DNA of 64,000 nucleotides, taken from contig JNEU01000189.1 of the NCBI GenBank assembly GCA_000697475.1, positions 35,867-99,866 on the forward strand. Direction: 5' to 3'. Origin of the DNA: Lichtheimia corymbifera B2541 (lineage: Eukaryota > Mucoromycota > Mucoromycetes > Mucorales > Lichtheimiaceae). The notes below the pieces were generated by a model. It was not told the origin of the DNA and ran no database searches. It saw nothing but the letters and a program-made list of their open reading frames with translations. The position numbers were made by a program, and so were the translations under genes. Within the stretch, counting starts at the first letter, position 1. Each line of letters opens with the position of its first letter. Below, piece by piece: positions 13,301-24,898 of the stretch.

Positions 13301-13627
13301 CCTGGCGTGGCAGGCAATGATATGCAAAAGACCAATGTCCCTGATATTCGTGTGAGCTTCCGATATGAGACGTTGATGGAGGAGCTTAATGCACTGCGTC
13401 ATTATGCACCCCGCCCTAGCAAGGAGAAACAAGCTCCCGTTCCTTTGACCAAGCATGATATGGTAGGCGCTGCTGGATTAACCGAAGGTGCCAAATTGCA
13501 GCAGCACATTCATCACACAACCCACCATGATGACAAGAACGAGAAGCCTCAAGAGCATTGGTCCTCGTTTCCTGGTGTCGGCGTTGTCGCCGAACGAGCT
13601 AGAAGAAAGACTACACAGCAAGATTAA
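10381..13627 (+). CDS. AMD1: AMP deaminase
   Basis: Hydrolyses AMP to IMP and ammonia in the purine nucleotide cycle. Start ATG at 10381 ([13 protein letters not shown]), a variable acidic leader, then [16 protein letters not shown] and the conserved [15 protein letters not shown]. About ten exons separated by short introns follow. Catalytic and zinc-site motifs are visible: [18 protein letters not shown] (zinc His pair), [13 protein letters not shown], and the active-site Asp in [19 protein letters not shown]. The C-terminal exon ends in a His/Lys-rich tail with stop at 13627. The N-terminal length and exon order match the fungal enzyme, about 800 residues. No broken motif was seen. Confidence 0.95.
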
Positions 13628-13944
13628 ATACGAGTCATCTCCTCATATATAAATAAACAAAAACGCGATTCATTTGGATGTTGACAGCAGATATAAAAAG
13701 TAATGATGGAATTGCCAAGGCGAGTTTTATTATAGGAAAGGGAGTGGAGGTGCTGCTAAGCATAAAGGTGGTACGATAAGATCTGGTGATGCATTTATCC
13801 ATGTCAACTGAAACAGGACAACCTCCGCCCTCTTTTTATCAAATAATCGGGATCGGAGGTACTGACAGATTCATGGCGGTGTAGAACAACAACCATATTA
13901 GAAGAAAAAGACCACTACTGCCGCCAAAACGAAAGCTTTCTTTC

Positions 13945-13998
<54 letters not shown>

Positions 13999-14018
13999 AT
14001 TGCTCGTCATTGGTTACC
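13628..14018. promoter_or_regulatory. Upstream region of LCB2 with CT tract
   Basis: 391 bases between AMP deaminase and LCB2. The last 70 bases before the LCB2 ATG are almost pure pyrimidine on the plus strand, as is common in fungal promoters and leaders of well-expressed genes. No other gene was seen. Confidence 0.5.
13949..13994 (+). repeat. (TC)n simple repeat, about 23 units
   Basis: Uninterrupted TC dinucleotide run ending 24 bases before the LCB2 start codon. It is probably in the leader or core promoter and may be length-polymorphic. Confidence 0.95.
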
Positions 14019-16256
14019 ATGGGAAAGGGCAAACGAGCACACACCATCAGCATTCCCAGCATTCCGAGCATCAACCTCTCGGCCCCAAAGACTTCATTCG
14101 ACCATTCATTCAGCGTCTCGCCACCCAGCTTTTTCCAAAAGAATAACGATGCCAAGCAGAGTACATCGCTCACGACGCAAACTATCGCCGAGATAGAACC
14201 ACAACAAGTTCCCAAACGTTGGACTCCACCACGCAAGCCCAAACGATATGACGACCTTGAGCACAAGATGGAAGCTGCACCTCTCTATGTGCTTGTGCTT
14301 ACCTATCTCAATTATTTCGTTCTTATCCTTTTCGGTCATATGCGAGATATTCTCGGCAAAGTGTTTAAACCACAAGCTTATGTTCATCTCAAGACTGTCA
14401 ATGTAAGTTTAATTATCCATGTGTGTCGATGATTCACGCGTTTAATCATAATGTATGTGTGTGTAGGGATACGCGCCATTAGTGTCCGATTTCGACTCAT
14501 TCTATAACCGCCGCTTGTACATGCGTATCCGGTAAGTAATGTGTGGAACAACATGCATAATAAGGGATAGGAAGGGGGTTGGGGTGGAGCAATAGATACT
14601 AACCTTATGAATCTCTCTCTCCAATTGCGTGTAGAGATTGTTGGAATCGACCAGTGACCGGAGTAGCAGGTCGCACGATTAAATTGTTGAATCGTGTGAG
14701 TCACGACTTTAACAAGACATTCCAGTAAGTTGACAAGGAACAACAAACAAAACAGCAATCGTAGTAATAGTAAATCCATGACAATTCCAGCCTGACGGGA
14801 ACGATCACTGAAACATTGAACCTTGCATCGTACAACTATCTTGGATTTGCAGACAACAAGGGCCCCTGTGCAGATGCTGTTGAACAAGCTACCCGCCAAT
14901 ATGGTCTTGTCTCACCCAGCTCAAGGGCTGAAGCTGGTTCCACGCATTGGCTTACTGAATTAGAACGTCTCACCGCTCGTTACACTGGCAAGGAAGATGC
15001 CATGGTCGTTAGTATGGGATTTGCTACCAACTCTACAACCATTCCTGCTCTCGTTGACAAGGTCGGTATACAAAAACATAGATGCACATATTCACGCATA
15101 CATACTCACACACAAGTAACAGGGTTGTTTGGTCATTTCTGATGAACTTAACCATGCATCGATCGTTTATGGTGTACGTCTTTCCGGTGCATCGGTCCGT
15201 GTCTTCAAGCATAACAATATGGATGATCTTCGTGAATTGCTTCGTGAAGTCATTTCTCAAGGTCAACCTCGTACCCATCGTCCCTGGAAAAAGATCATGG
15301 TCATTGTTGAAGGTCTTTATTCAATGGAAGGCACCATGGTCAATTTGCCTGAACTTGTGGAGCTCAAAAAGGAGTTTGGTGTAAGTAGCAGATGCATATG
15401 CTGTATACACATTTTTTTTTCTCATGTTTTGCATATACAAATAGTTTTATCTTTACGTCGACGAAGCTCACTCCATTGGTGCATTGGGCGAGAACGGTGG
15501 TGGCATTTGCGACTTTTATGGCATCGATCCAGCTCACGTGGATATTATGATGGGCACATTTACAAAATCTTTTGGCGCTGCAGGTGGCTACATCGCTGCT
15601 GATAAGCCTGTCATTGATCATTTGAGATTGCGCAACCATGCTTACGCTTACGCTGAACCCATGTCGGTCCCTGTTGCTATGCAAGTCATTACCACCATGC
15701 GCATTATTTGGTACGTGATCTAGAACACATATACAACATGTTGTAGTCTAATACCCTTTCTTTTAGTGGTGAAGATGGAACTGATACAGGCCGCAAAAAG
15801 ATCAAGCAATTGGCTGAAAACTCGCTTTACTTTGCAACCAAGCTTCGTGAAATGGGCTTCATCGTCTATGGTGATTACGGTAGTCCCGTTATTCCCCTGC
15901 TTCTTTTTAACCCTGCCAAAATTCCGTAAGTGCTTTAAAAGCTATTACCCACATGAAAATGATGCTCACGTATACGTCCCTTATCAGTGCCTTCTCCCGT
16001 GAACTGCTCAAGCGTGGTATCGCTATTTGCCTTGGTGGTTATCCCGCTACGCCGATCATTTCCTCACGTGCTCGCTTCTGTATATCAGCTGCCCATACCA
16101 AAGAAGATTTAGGCAAGTGCTATTGCTGTCACCATCAGGCGTCATTGTCATTAACCTTGTGATCTTTTTTTAGACGATGCATTGGCCAAAATCAGTGAAG
16201 TTGGTGATCTCCTCATGCTGAAGCTTGTCAAGGGCCAAAAGAATGCTGATATCTAA
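14019..16256 (+). CDS. LCB2: Serine palmitoyltransferase subunit 2 (LCB2)
   Basis: Catalytic subunit of serine palmitoyltransferase, the PLP enzyme condensing serine with palmitoyl-CoA in the ER, first step of sphingolipid synthesis. The only true ATG is at 14019 ([11 protein letters not shown]); an in-frame TTG upstream is not a start. An N-terminal membrane segment ([20 protein letters not shown]) precedes the alpha-oxoamine synthase fold. Motifs: [51 protein letters not shown] and the PLP-lysine loop [17 protein letters not shown]. The C-terminus carries [19 protein letters not shown] and ends NADI at 16256. About nine exons, introns 50-75 nt. The PLP lysine distinguishes LCB2 from the inactive LCB1 partner. 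Confidence 0.95.
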
Positions 16257-16450
16257 TCAAAAGTCTATCTCTCTTTCTCTCTCTCTTTCTCCCGCTTGTT
16301 CTTTCTTTCTTTATCTATTCTTTCTTTGTCATAGTATTTGCTTGTTCCCCTTTTTTCTTTTTAATCAATCCCCCTTTTGTACAATTTATTTATTGTAAGC
16401 CAGTGATGATATTTTCAATAGAAGAGATAATGAGATGATGATATACAATT

Positions 16451-19223
16451 CTACAATGACGGTTGCTGTAAGAAGGGGTCCCAGTCGGTCCATGTGACAC
16501 CACTTGGAGCATTCCATAATGGCATATCAGATGTCAGGCTTGCTAAATCAAATTGCAGGTCATTGTTCAATAAAGACATTGGTGACATTGTATCTTGTTG
16601 GTCGGTTGCGTCGTGATGGATATCCGAAAAGGGTGGTTGTTCATTATTCTGGGTGGATGCATTGTCTGCTGTTGATGAGGGTGTGGTGGTGGTGCTCGAT
16701 GAATTATTGCCAGGTGATGCGGTATCGTGTGCTGCATGAGTAGGACAAAACAAAATGACATCGTTGTTGTTGTTGTTATGTCGTGGACCATTGAAGACCG
16801 AATATCTTGCTGCCAGCTTCCTTAAAAGACCAGCTATCCGACTTGTAGAGAAAGCATTTTCTTTGGCATGCAGTTCGGCACACTGGGTCAGGTTGTGTAT
16901 ACCTTGCTGTTGTACACTTTGATTATCACTCTTTGCATTGTGTATGGAGACAAGCGCAGCTTGGAACACAGCACTGGCATTCGAGTATTAGTATCGCCAC
17001 TGGTTGTAAAATTGTTTACATGCACTTACTATGCGATCCAACTCCAAGACATGCATCCATGATCTTGTTTTTCAAGTGCTTTCACAGAATCAACGATGCT
17101 TGTAGCTGCTGAGGTACATATGCTGATCGCTTGTAATGCCCGTGTCAGATCCATCATTTCATCATCACCAATAAATGGCCGGTGTAGCAGCAGCAAGATG
17201 CAATTGTACGAAATGTTCAAGAATGCTTGTAACACCAATGTTAGTAAGGTATTAGTCCAACAACAACATCATCATCATAATGGCTTACCTGCTTCTGGCA
17301 TTTTTACGGTTGTAGAACAAAAGGCGTAATTCAAATGTTTGGGTAATGATGTCTTCCACTCTATCAACTTGGCATGGAGTGCATCAATCACGTAACCATC
17401 GCGGCGTGCTGATGAATTGAAAACCTTGGGAGAATACAGGGCAACAAGCACATGGCCAAGTAATCGGGATAATCCAATGCCTTGAAGAAACATCTCATAG
17501 ACTGGTGTCTTGTTGATAATCGCTGTCTCTGCCTCTATAATCATATCCGGCCTTGATCCATCGGGTGTTTGGGTCTGGAAAGAGGATGGTAGCTCAAACG
17601 GAGAGGGTAGCTGGACATCAAAATCCTCGTCTAATATAGCGATGCTTTTGAGAGAGAACATTTGGAGTGTGAGCATGATGGAGAATGATAGAGCAGAGTA
17701 TGTAAAACTTACGGGCGTCCCATTTCAGCAGCTATTTGTCGATCGAGATTATAGGCTGCATACCAGATGCGTCTGCGCAATTCGATCTCATGACTGGGGA
17801 TTTGCCATTGCCTGGAGGTACGATGTAAACCTAATCCTTGCGCCTTTACACAAAAAGAAGAAGATCAGATCCAGAGTTCTTAAATACATAATGGTGTTGA
17901 ATGGACTTACCATACGAATTGCCTAAAATCAATCCAATAGAGTAATGAGACCATGATGCCCGTAGGAGTGACCAAATCAACAACATACCAATCCGCAAAT
18001 ATACCTTTAGAAATAAAAATGATGGTTACCTTGATGATGAGTTTCCCAATGCTCCCCTTCCCACAATAACATACCACTGTTGAAGCATATCATCCAGATT
18101 ATCTGATTCACCAGCCGTGAACATTGACAACAATAAAAGTGCTTGTACTGTGCTAAGCTTGGACCGTTTATGGACATATTCGAGGATTTGCTCTGCTTTG
18201 GATCTCAGTGTTTTGTATATACGCCTAAGGATATCTCGATCGTGTCTCGTATGTTTCCCTCGAATCAAGTACTGAGCTCCTAATGTGCACATGGCATATA
18301 ACAGATGCATACTGGGTGGCTGAGGATGCTGATAATAGTATTGCTCGAGAAAGAACACCTTGTTGACGATAGGATAATGAGGATGGATGTGAATGAAATA
18401 ACTAAGACATGATGATCAGCATCCGCCATTATTGTTAGCACTATTTCTTCTTAACCCACCTTTTTATAAGATCATCAGCAATTGCTACAGTCATTTCTGG
18501 TATATCCGAGAATAGCATATGTCGATGTTTGGGATGAGGTTGGCTTGCAAGTATCCGCAATCCGTCAGCTGCATTGTACTCTTCTCCATGAATGATCACA
18601 TGCTCATCCTTTTCACTGTTGACTTTTTGCACCACCCATGGCTCCTTAGCACCCAAGACGCGATGGCGAAGGTTCGTGCTGAATAATTGCTGATCCATCA
18701 AATGGAATCCGGAGCTACCACCGATATAAAGCGTATGATCATAATCTGTCAGTTGAAGTCTCCCAAGGTGGCCAGCAAGAGCATCCTCATTATCGACTGC
18801 TTCATCCACTACTAAACCACGGCAGTATGTATCCAAGGAGGGTGGCCTTGATTTGTCAGCTGTCTGAGTCGTGCTGGTGGTGGTGATAGTGCTGCTGCTA
18901 TTGGACTTTTGCAGTAATGCTTCCAAGCGTCGTATACGGCTCTCCAACTCTTCAACATAGCTTGCAGCAACAGGTCCTCGTTTCTTTTGCTCGATTGAGA
19001 ATTCACATGCCATATTGTTGCTTTGACATGTACTGCAAGGTTGCATGACGTCCGCATTGCATCGAGTCTTTTTCTTTCGGCAGAGATCGCAACTACGTTT
19101 TGCTCTCGATCGTTTCACTCGTGGAATGTCAACGTAATGACTATCATTTGCCGGCTCTTTTGGAAGAATAACTGGAAGTGTGGAAGAAGAGGAGGAGGCC
19201 GAGGAGGAGGAGGTTGGTTGCAT
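16451..19223 (-). CDS. Zn(II)2Cys6 transcription factor with fungal-specific regulatory domain
   Basis: Nuclear DNA-binding regulator. The ATG at 19221-19223 opens a Ser-rich leader followed by a binuclear zinc cluster: RSCDLCRKKKTRCN, then CSTCQSNNMACEF, six cysteines in normal spacing. A coiled dimerisation helix follows (ASYVEELESRIRRLEALL). The middle exons encode the fungal-trans domain: HPHYPIVNKVFFLEQYY, LYAMCTLGAQYLIRG, two tiny exons giving YICGL and AIRM, then AQGLGLHRTSRQW and RRRIWYAAYNLDRQIA. The C-terminal exon is Asn/Thr/Pro-rich and ends DPFLQQPSL, a possible activation region. Exon borders in 17935-18060 are tentative. The target genes cannot be read from the sequence, and neighbours give no clue. 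Confidence 0.88.
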
Positions 19224-19382
19224 AGTGTGTGTAAGTGGAAGGGATCAAGGTGATTTTCTCGGCGGCTTCGGGATCAAATGCCGTGTGGTGGTGGTTTGAT
19301 GATGAAATATATAAAGACCATTTTATGGAGATTGATGGCTCAAAGTATATACAGTGGATGAAAATAAACATCTAACATCTAA

Positions 19383-21064
19383 TTATTCTGGTGGCTGTTG
19401 ATACATCTGTTTGCTTTTGAACTTGAATAAAACGAGCAGTGCCCCTGAAAGTGTCATCAATGAGCAGATAGCAAACATTGTTGAGGTAGATAAACGATCG
19501 GCCTAAAAAAACAATCAAAGAAAACATGAACATCCAAATAAATATGAAAAAGACAATGAATATAACTTACATGCCACATGATTACACCAACACCAAAGTT
19601 CATTGGGATTCTAAGCAGTGTCATTATTGCAGCACGTGTCTCCTCGGGAATCACCTCGGCCTTCAGGGAAGAGATGGATGGGAAATACATTCCAGTAGTA
19701 AATTCAAACACGTGATAGCTTATCACAAGTATCGGTAGCTATGGGATGAAGCATCATCAGTTGCTGGTATACAGGTTCAATTCTGATCCAATGGCTCACC
19801 GAAGTTGAGTTATCATAAACCATGGCTGTAAATGCTCCACCGGCGAGTGTGAGTGCCAAGGTCAAAAGCCTATCCTTACTACACCAGGCTAGTCCTCTTT
19901 GCTCAAGCTTTTGAAAAGTGATTGATCCCATCATGACAGCGAACATCATTGTTGAGAAAAGGTATCCGAATGGAATTTCTTGATCTCCTTGCGTGACGCT
20001 ATCTGCTCGATGTGCTGTGACATGACACGTTATTATCTTCATTTTTACGTATGTTGATAGCCAATCGATGATTACATACCATGAATAGAGGCTGCAGTTT
20101 CAATAGCTGGTGTATACAATAGCACAAAGATATACATGGCACATTCAAAGAAGGTTTGCGCAGCTCCCAAGATGAGGATATTCGAATCTATCCCAATGGA
20201 TAAGTCGCATGCTTGAAACAATGACATCTATACGTTACCATTCCATAAGGTCTTCAATCCATCCATCAGTGTACGTGACAAACGTGCTTGGTTGCTATTA
20301 GTTTCGCCATAATTTTCAGACCAAGTTGAAGTGATCAATACACCTGCACCTATAGCGAGTAGGATAGCCAGAATGAAAGGCGCAGTGAAGCCCCAGATAT
20401 CGACGACAGCATTGGCTACAATGCCAGCGATAATTGCCACCAAGCCGTTGAGAAATGTAGCCTTGGCAAACGTGCGTGACATCCAATCGGCTGGGATTCC
20501 ACGTGCAGAATGCTCTGCAACATACCAAGCTTCCACCACACTGAATTGCATTGATGCAGCCATCCCAGATAAAATATGTGATAGGACAAGGAGTGGATAA
20601 CGGGGACCCAATCGCAATAACAATGAAAGGATCAACGTAGCACAAAAGACTATACAAATCCTCCGTCGTCCCCTAAAGAGAGAGAGAGAGAGAGAGATCG
20701 CCATAGCAATGCAATATGGATCAATTCGCTGTATATAGCGCTTTTGATTTTCCTTACCATGAATCGGCAAGACTACCCACTGCCGTACCACCCAGCGCAC
20801 CACTGACAAACCCTGTCAAGAACAAAAAGGCGATTTGCACCAGCTCGAATCCATAGGATTGATACAGTTTGTAGAGATAAGGTCCTTGTAACCAGTCCGC
20901 CCCTTTATAACGCACGCGTTTAGAAACGAGAAAAAAGGACAATGCAGCAATGAACCTCATGTACCTTGGATGATAACATAGACTGAAAGGTACTTGTATT
21001 GAAGAGCCTTGAGACGACGCTCCTCATTGCCAGAAGCATCAGCGTTAAAGAATTCCAAAGTCAT
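19383..21064 (-). CDS. MFSD5-like major facilitator (molybdate-anion transporter family)
   Basis: Multi-pass membrane carrier resembling eukaryotic MFSD5/MOT2, proposed to import molybdate. Family signatures are GADWLQGPYLYKLYQSYGF, SMQFSVVEAWYVAEHSARG, DWMSRTFAKATFLNGLVAI, STWSENYGET and ATTGMYFPSISSLKAEVIP-like sequence (FTTGMYFPSISSLKAEVIP). The tentative ATG is at 21062-21064 (MTLEFFNADASG), but the frame stays open upstream to about 21115 with an AG acceptor, so a further 5' exon is possible. The stop is at 19383-19385 after KSKQMYQQPPE. About eight exons. A GA dinucleotide run lies in an intron near 20678-20696. Substrate is inferred only from the family. Confidence 0.87.
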
Positions 21065-21582
21065 CGCCTGTGCACGTTGGTAGTCAAAGGGGATAAAAGG
21101 AACTGGGCAATGCTAAATTTGGTCTTGGACTAGTAAGTATACGTCTAGCGACTATTCCCATTTTGAAAGGGGTAACATATACTGTGTCATATTGTGCTTG
21201 CATCATTCTCCAACCATGGTCATCCAATCATAGCAACCAATTACTTGTCGTCTTTTCTTCAACTTCAACAAGGTGGAATACATTCTTTAAAATAGTAGCT
21301 TAATTTATGTAGGCATCAATCCACACCAACAATGAATAGCAAAGGGTAGTTATATATATAGCAAATAAAGGAAAGGTTATTTTACTTTAGTACATAACCA
21401 CATGACCAAATCACTGAAGATACTAAGACTATTCACTAAAGGCTCTGAATAGGGTGTAATAATGCGAGCATGCATATTTGGTACATGAGCTTGCCTGCGT
21501 CTGTGTGGCTGTCAAAATGTTGCATTGTCATTCCGCACCGCCACAAGCCAATTTTGCTGGTTTCCCTTTTGCCTTTCCCTCC
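21065..21582. promoter_or_regulatory. Divergent promoter region, MFSD5-like / TSR4
   Basis: About 0.5 kb between two diverging starts. The 5' exon of the transporter may lie in its left part. An ORF frame upstream of the TSR4 ATG (21478-21582) is open but reads as leader. No operator was recognised. Confidence 0.4.
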
Positions 21583-23031
21583 ATGTCAAAAACAGATCAC
21601 GATTCCGACAGCGACGTCTCCGAGCTCGATGCCAAAGAGTTGAGCCAAGCCCTCTCGACAGACCATTGGGCTCCCATGCTAGGCTACTGCGAAGATCCAG
21701 AAACACCTTTAACTGCTGACACTTTTCCAAGCAAATCAGGCGGCAAACCAGTAAGCCCTCGCTCATTCAACCCAACCCAACCCAACCACCGATTATTGAA
21801 ACGTGTATTATCATAGGCATGGTTGAATCCCGAAACGATATTGGAAGCAGAGCAAGTTACTTGTCGTAACTGTGAACAGCCCATGGTATTACTTTTGCAG
21901 GTAGGTAACAACAGTATCATGTAGCAAAACAATCATTTATTGACCCTCTTCTATAAAGCTCTATACGCCTGAAGATCAACCTGCCGAAGCGTTCCATCGT
22001 ATGGTTTATGTGTTTTGTTGTAAGGATGGTGGATGTATCAAACAAGATTGGACCGGAAGGTAAGGAAAAGATTCAACTATACAAATACTGGGATAGTTTA
22101 TATTGACAGCATGATTGAAATAGTTTCAAGGTGTTCCGAAGCCAATTACCACGTGAAAACCCTTATTATCCACCACCTGAAGACGAAGAAGATGAAGACA
22201 ACGACGTTGCAATTGATTTCTCGCCCAAGCAATTCACTCCACCCAAACAATGTGTGATTTGTGGTTTGGCAGCCAACAAAATGTGTGGAAAATGCCACTC
22301 AGCACATTACTGCTCAAGGCAACACCAGCTTGTGGATTGGAATTCGTGTCGACACAAGGATTATTGCAATGCCAACAACAACAACGATGATGATGACTCA
22401 GTCGCTCGGATGCGCGCATCAAGATTGTTCCCAGAAAAGGAAATTGTGAGTGAAGCTGAAGGTCGTGGAGAGGATGGCGAAGAGGAAGATGCACAAAAAG
22501 CACATACAGCAAGTCAACAACAGGGAGGAACACTCTCAGGAGGTAAATATATACACGGCTCTGAATGGACTCGATCACTTATATATACACCTCATAGAAA
22601 CGGCGCTGGCGCTACGAGGTGATGAAACATACGAAGATTCCAAGGTGGATGTGGATGATGCCTTCCTAAAGTTCCAAATCAAGATTGGTTTATATCCTGA
22701 TCAAGTGCTTCGTTATGAACGTGTGGAGTATGATATGCCTGACCGTGAACCTTTATGGGTGCAAGGTGGATGTAAACCATCGCTTGTTCCTGATTGCGAA
22801 TGCTGTGGTGGCCCACGTACTTTTGAATTCCAGATCCTGTCGACGCTTATCAACTTTTTGGATATCACACCTGATGCAAATGACGCACTCGATTGGGGAT
22901 CATTGTACATTTACACCTGCAAGCACAATTGTCCTATTGGTGATAACGTGTTCGCATCCGAATACCTTTGGAAGCAAGATTTCTCCACCGATGGCATGGA
23001 TTTGAACAAGACTGCATCTCGCTACTTATAA
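21583..23031 (+). CDS. TSR4: PDCD2 / Tsr4-type ribosome assembly chaperone with MYND finger
   Basis: Cytoplasmic protein of the PDCD2 family; yeast Tsr4 is a dedicated chaperone of ribosomal protein uS5 and is needed for 40S maturation. The chosen start is the ATG at 21583 (MSKTDHDSDSDVSELD), the first with family-like content. Domains: an N-terminal PDCD2 segment with CRNCEQPMVLLLQLYTP and HRMVYVFCCKDGGC, a MYND zinc finger (CVICGLAANKMCGKCHSAHYCSRQHQ...C), an acidic linker, and the C-terminal PDCD2 domain with DCECCGGPRTFEFQILSTL and IYTCKHNC. Five exons with short introns; stop at 23031. Convergent with SWI5, 86 bases apart. Orthology to Tsr4 rather than the PDCD2L paralogue is probable, not proven. 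Confidence 0.9.
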
Positions 23032-23117
23032 TAATAAAAAACAATCATCGTTTTGCATTCATTCCTCATCAATCAAGATCACATTCATGTATTCATTCAC
23101 ACATTGTAAACAAAGAG

Positions 23118-23528
23118 CTAGTCATCACAACCATCGACATTAAATTCCTTGTATACTTGAGCAATTGTCTTGGATGTCTTGTGAGCATACTATGGTAGTG
23201 GTGGTGGTTTTTTCTTCATGTAAGCAAACAAACATGTGCATATCATTTGTTGAAGGATCTACTTGCATGTGTCATAAGGAAAGTGGTTGTATCTTTCACA
23301 TCATTGTACTCGTGCAAGAGCTTGATGCGTCCCTGAAGTAGACGGGTAGCTTCTTTTCCATCCATGCTTGCGAACATCATCATGAGCAATAGGGAAAGGG
23401 AGGTGGAAAGGACATCCTGCCTACTTTAGTTCAGCGCAAAGTAGTTCGTATTGACGTTGGATTGCTTCAACATCCTCGTGTTTCTTGAGGTTAGATGCAT
23501 TGGTAGCAGTGATAGGTGACGCTGGCAT
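23118..23528 (-). CDS. SWI5: Swi5 homologue, recombination mediator subunit
   Basis: Small coiled protein of the Swi5-Sfr1 complex, which stabilises Rad51/Dmc1 filaments in homologous recombination. Exons 23425-23528, 23267-23366 and 23177-23118 total 264 nt, 87 residues, close to the 85 residues of fission yeast Swi5. Signature sequence: GRIKLLHEYNDVKDTTTFL in exon 2 and SKTIAQVYKEFNVDG near the C-terminus, matching the family HxYNxxKD core and its FG(V/L)-like tail. Phase works only if intron 2 (23178-23266) uses a GC donor (GCAAGT) with an AG acceptor. Each exon is short, so the gene is easy to miss. An Sfr1 partner is not in this window. Confidence 0.82.
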
Positions 23529-24898
23529 GTTTGGAAATTGGAGAACAACAGGGGGAGGCGAAATAGAGAAAAGAAAGCAAATGAAACAAGCTTTGTTTGT
23601 TTGTGGAAATTCGAGTAATTTGGATAAGGGAAAGATAGCACGCCTTTTTGCCCCTGATATTCCTTCTCGCCACATTGTTCTTTGTATTCTGTATCCATCA
23701 TCATAGGGTGATCGGAGGTATGCCATTACCTTTCTTTATTAACAATGCACTCGCTCCCCACATCACGTTTTAACCGGCTTGTAGCTGCTGGGAAAATGAG
23801 CATATACCAAAATGGTTACTGCCTGCCGTGGATTTCAAGCACGATCATACTAAATTATTCTCTCCTAAAAGCGTCCTCTAATACTAGTGTACTTGTTGTG
23901 ATGTGTCTCATGAGGATAGTGGGGTCACAAGTTATACGTCAAGCCTGTCGTCAGAAATAAACCTGCCAAAAAAGAGGGATCGACAATGACCGAGAAATGA
24001 CATGTGGGATGTGGCAATCTTGATACGTATGATCAAATAATAGGTTCAAGGAATGAGACAATTTCATCGATATCAAAAAGATGATATGCACCACTCAACC
24101 CCCTGTTGCTTTTATTTGTTGTTTGATATACAAAGCTATGATGTATCAGCGTGTTGATAAGCAGAGAGCAACGTTTGTTTTATGGGATGTGATTGACAGG
24201 ATGGGCGATCTACAGGAATGTGTAATTGGTTGGCATTAATTAATATAGCATGGATGCTCGCTGAACGTTTTTGGTCTTTTCCAAAGGAGAACCTTGTGGG
24301 TCTTTGACCTGAAAAAGAGAAACTCAACGAGCACTGCATCCAAGACTGTTTCATCCCCCTATCCGGTTTCAATGATAATGCTCATCATTGATATACTGCT
24401 GCTGGTGCTCCTCAACCACGAACTCGGTGGTGGTGGTGTGAGATCATAAGCAACACTCACACACACACACACACAGCGGATCAAAAAATACACGAGACTA
24501 AAGCGGATCATAGTGTAACACGCATATAGGATAAAGTTGCACAAACGACAAGTTTGGGGGGAGAAGGATGAACAAGGCTAAATATGGTAACCATCAAGGG
24601 GGATGGTTTGTAGGAAAAAATAGAGCATATGTTGATGCATTGTATAAAAAGCATCCTGTGCTGTTGCCGTGACATAACCCTTTCCTTCTTTCCATCACAG
24701 AAACCATAGGTCAACGCGCATGCCAGCATCGTCCTCTTCCCCTGTTGCATAAAAGAGAGCATAAGCACACCCACTACATAATCTATACGCATCATTCATT
24801 CATTCATTCATTCTCTCTTTCTCTCACTTACCCTTCCTTTTTCTTTTCCCTCTCTCACTCTCACTCTCTCGTCACTCATTTCCAACCGTGATCTCATT
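23529..24898. promoter_or_regulatory. Divergent intergenic region, SWI5 / LAM protein
   Basis: About 1.4 kb between diverging starts. It contains a (CA)n run (about 24456-24474), an (ATTC)n run (about 24793-24813) and a CT-rich leader (24813-24880) just before the LAM gene. Small ORFs here show no domain. No tRNA or other RNA gene was seen. Confidence 0.5.

Noticed and set aside
14010..14018. Earlier start for LCB2
   Set aside because: That codon is TTG. The first ATG is at 14019 and gives the expected N-terminus.
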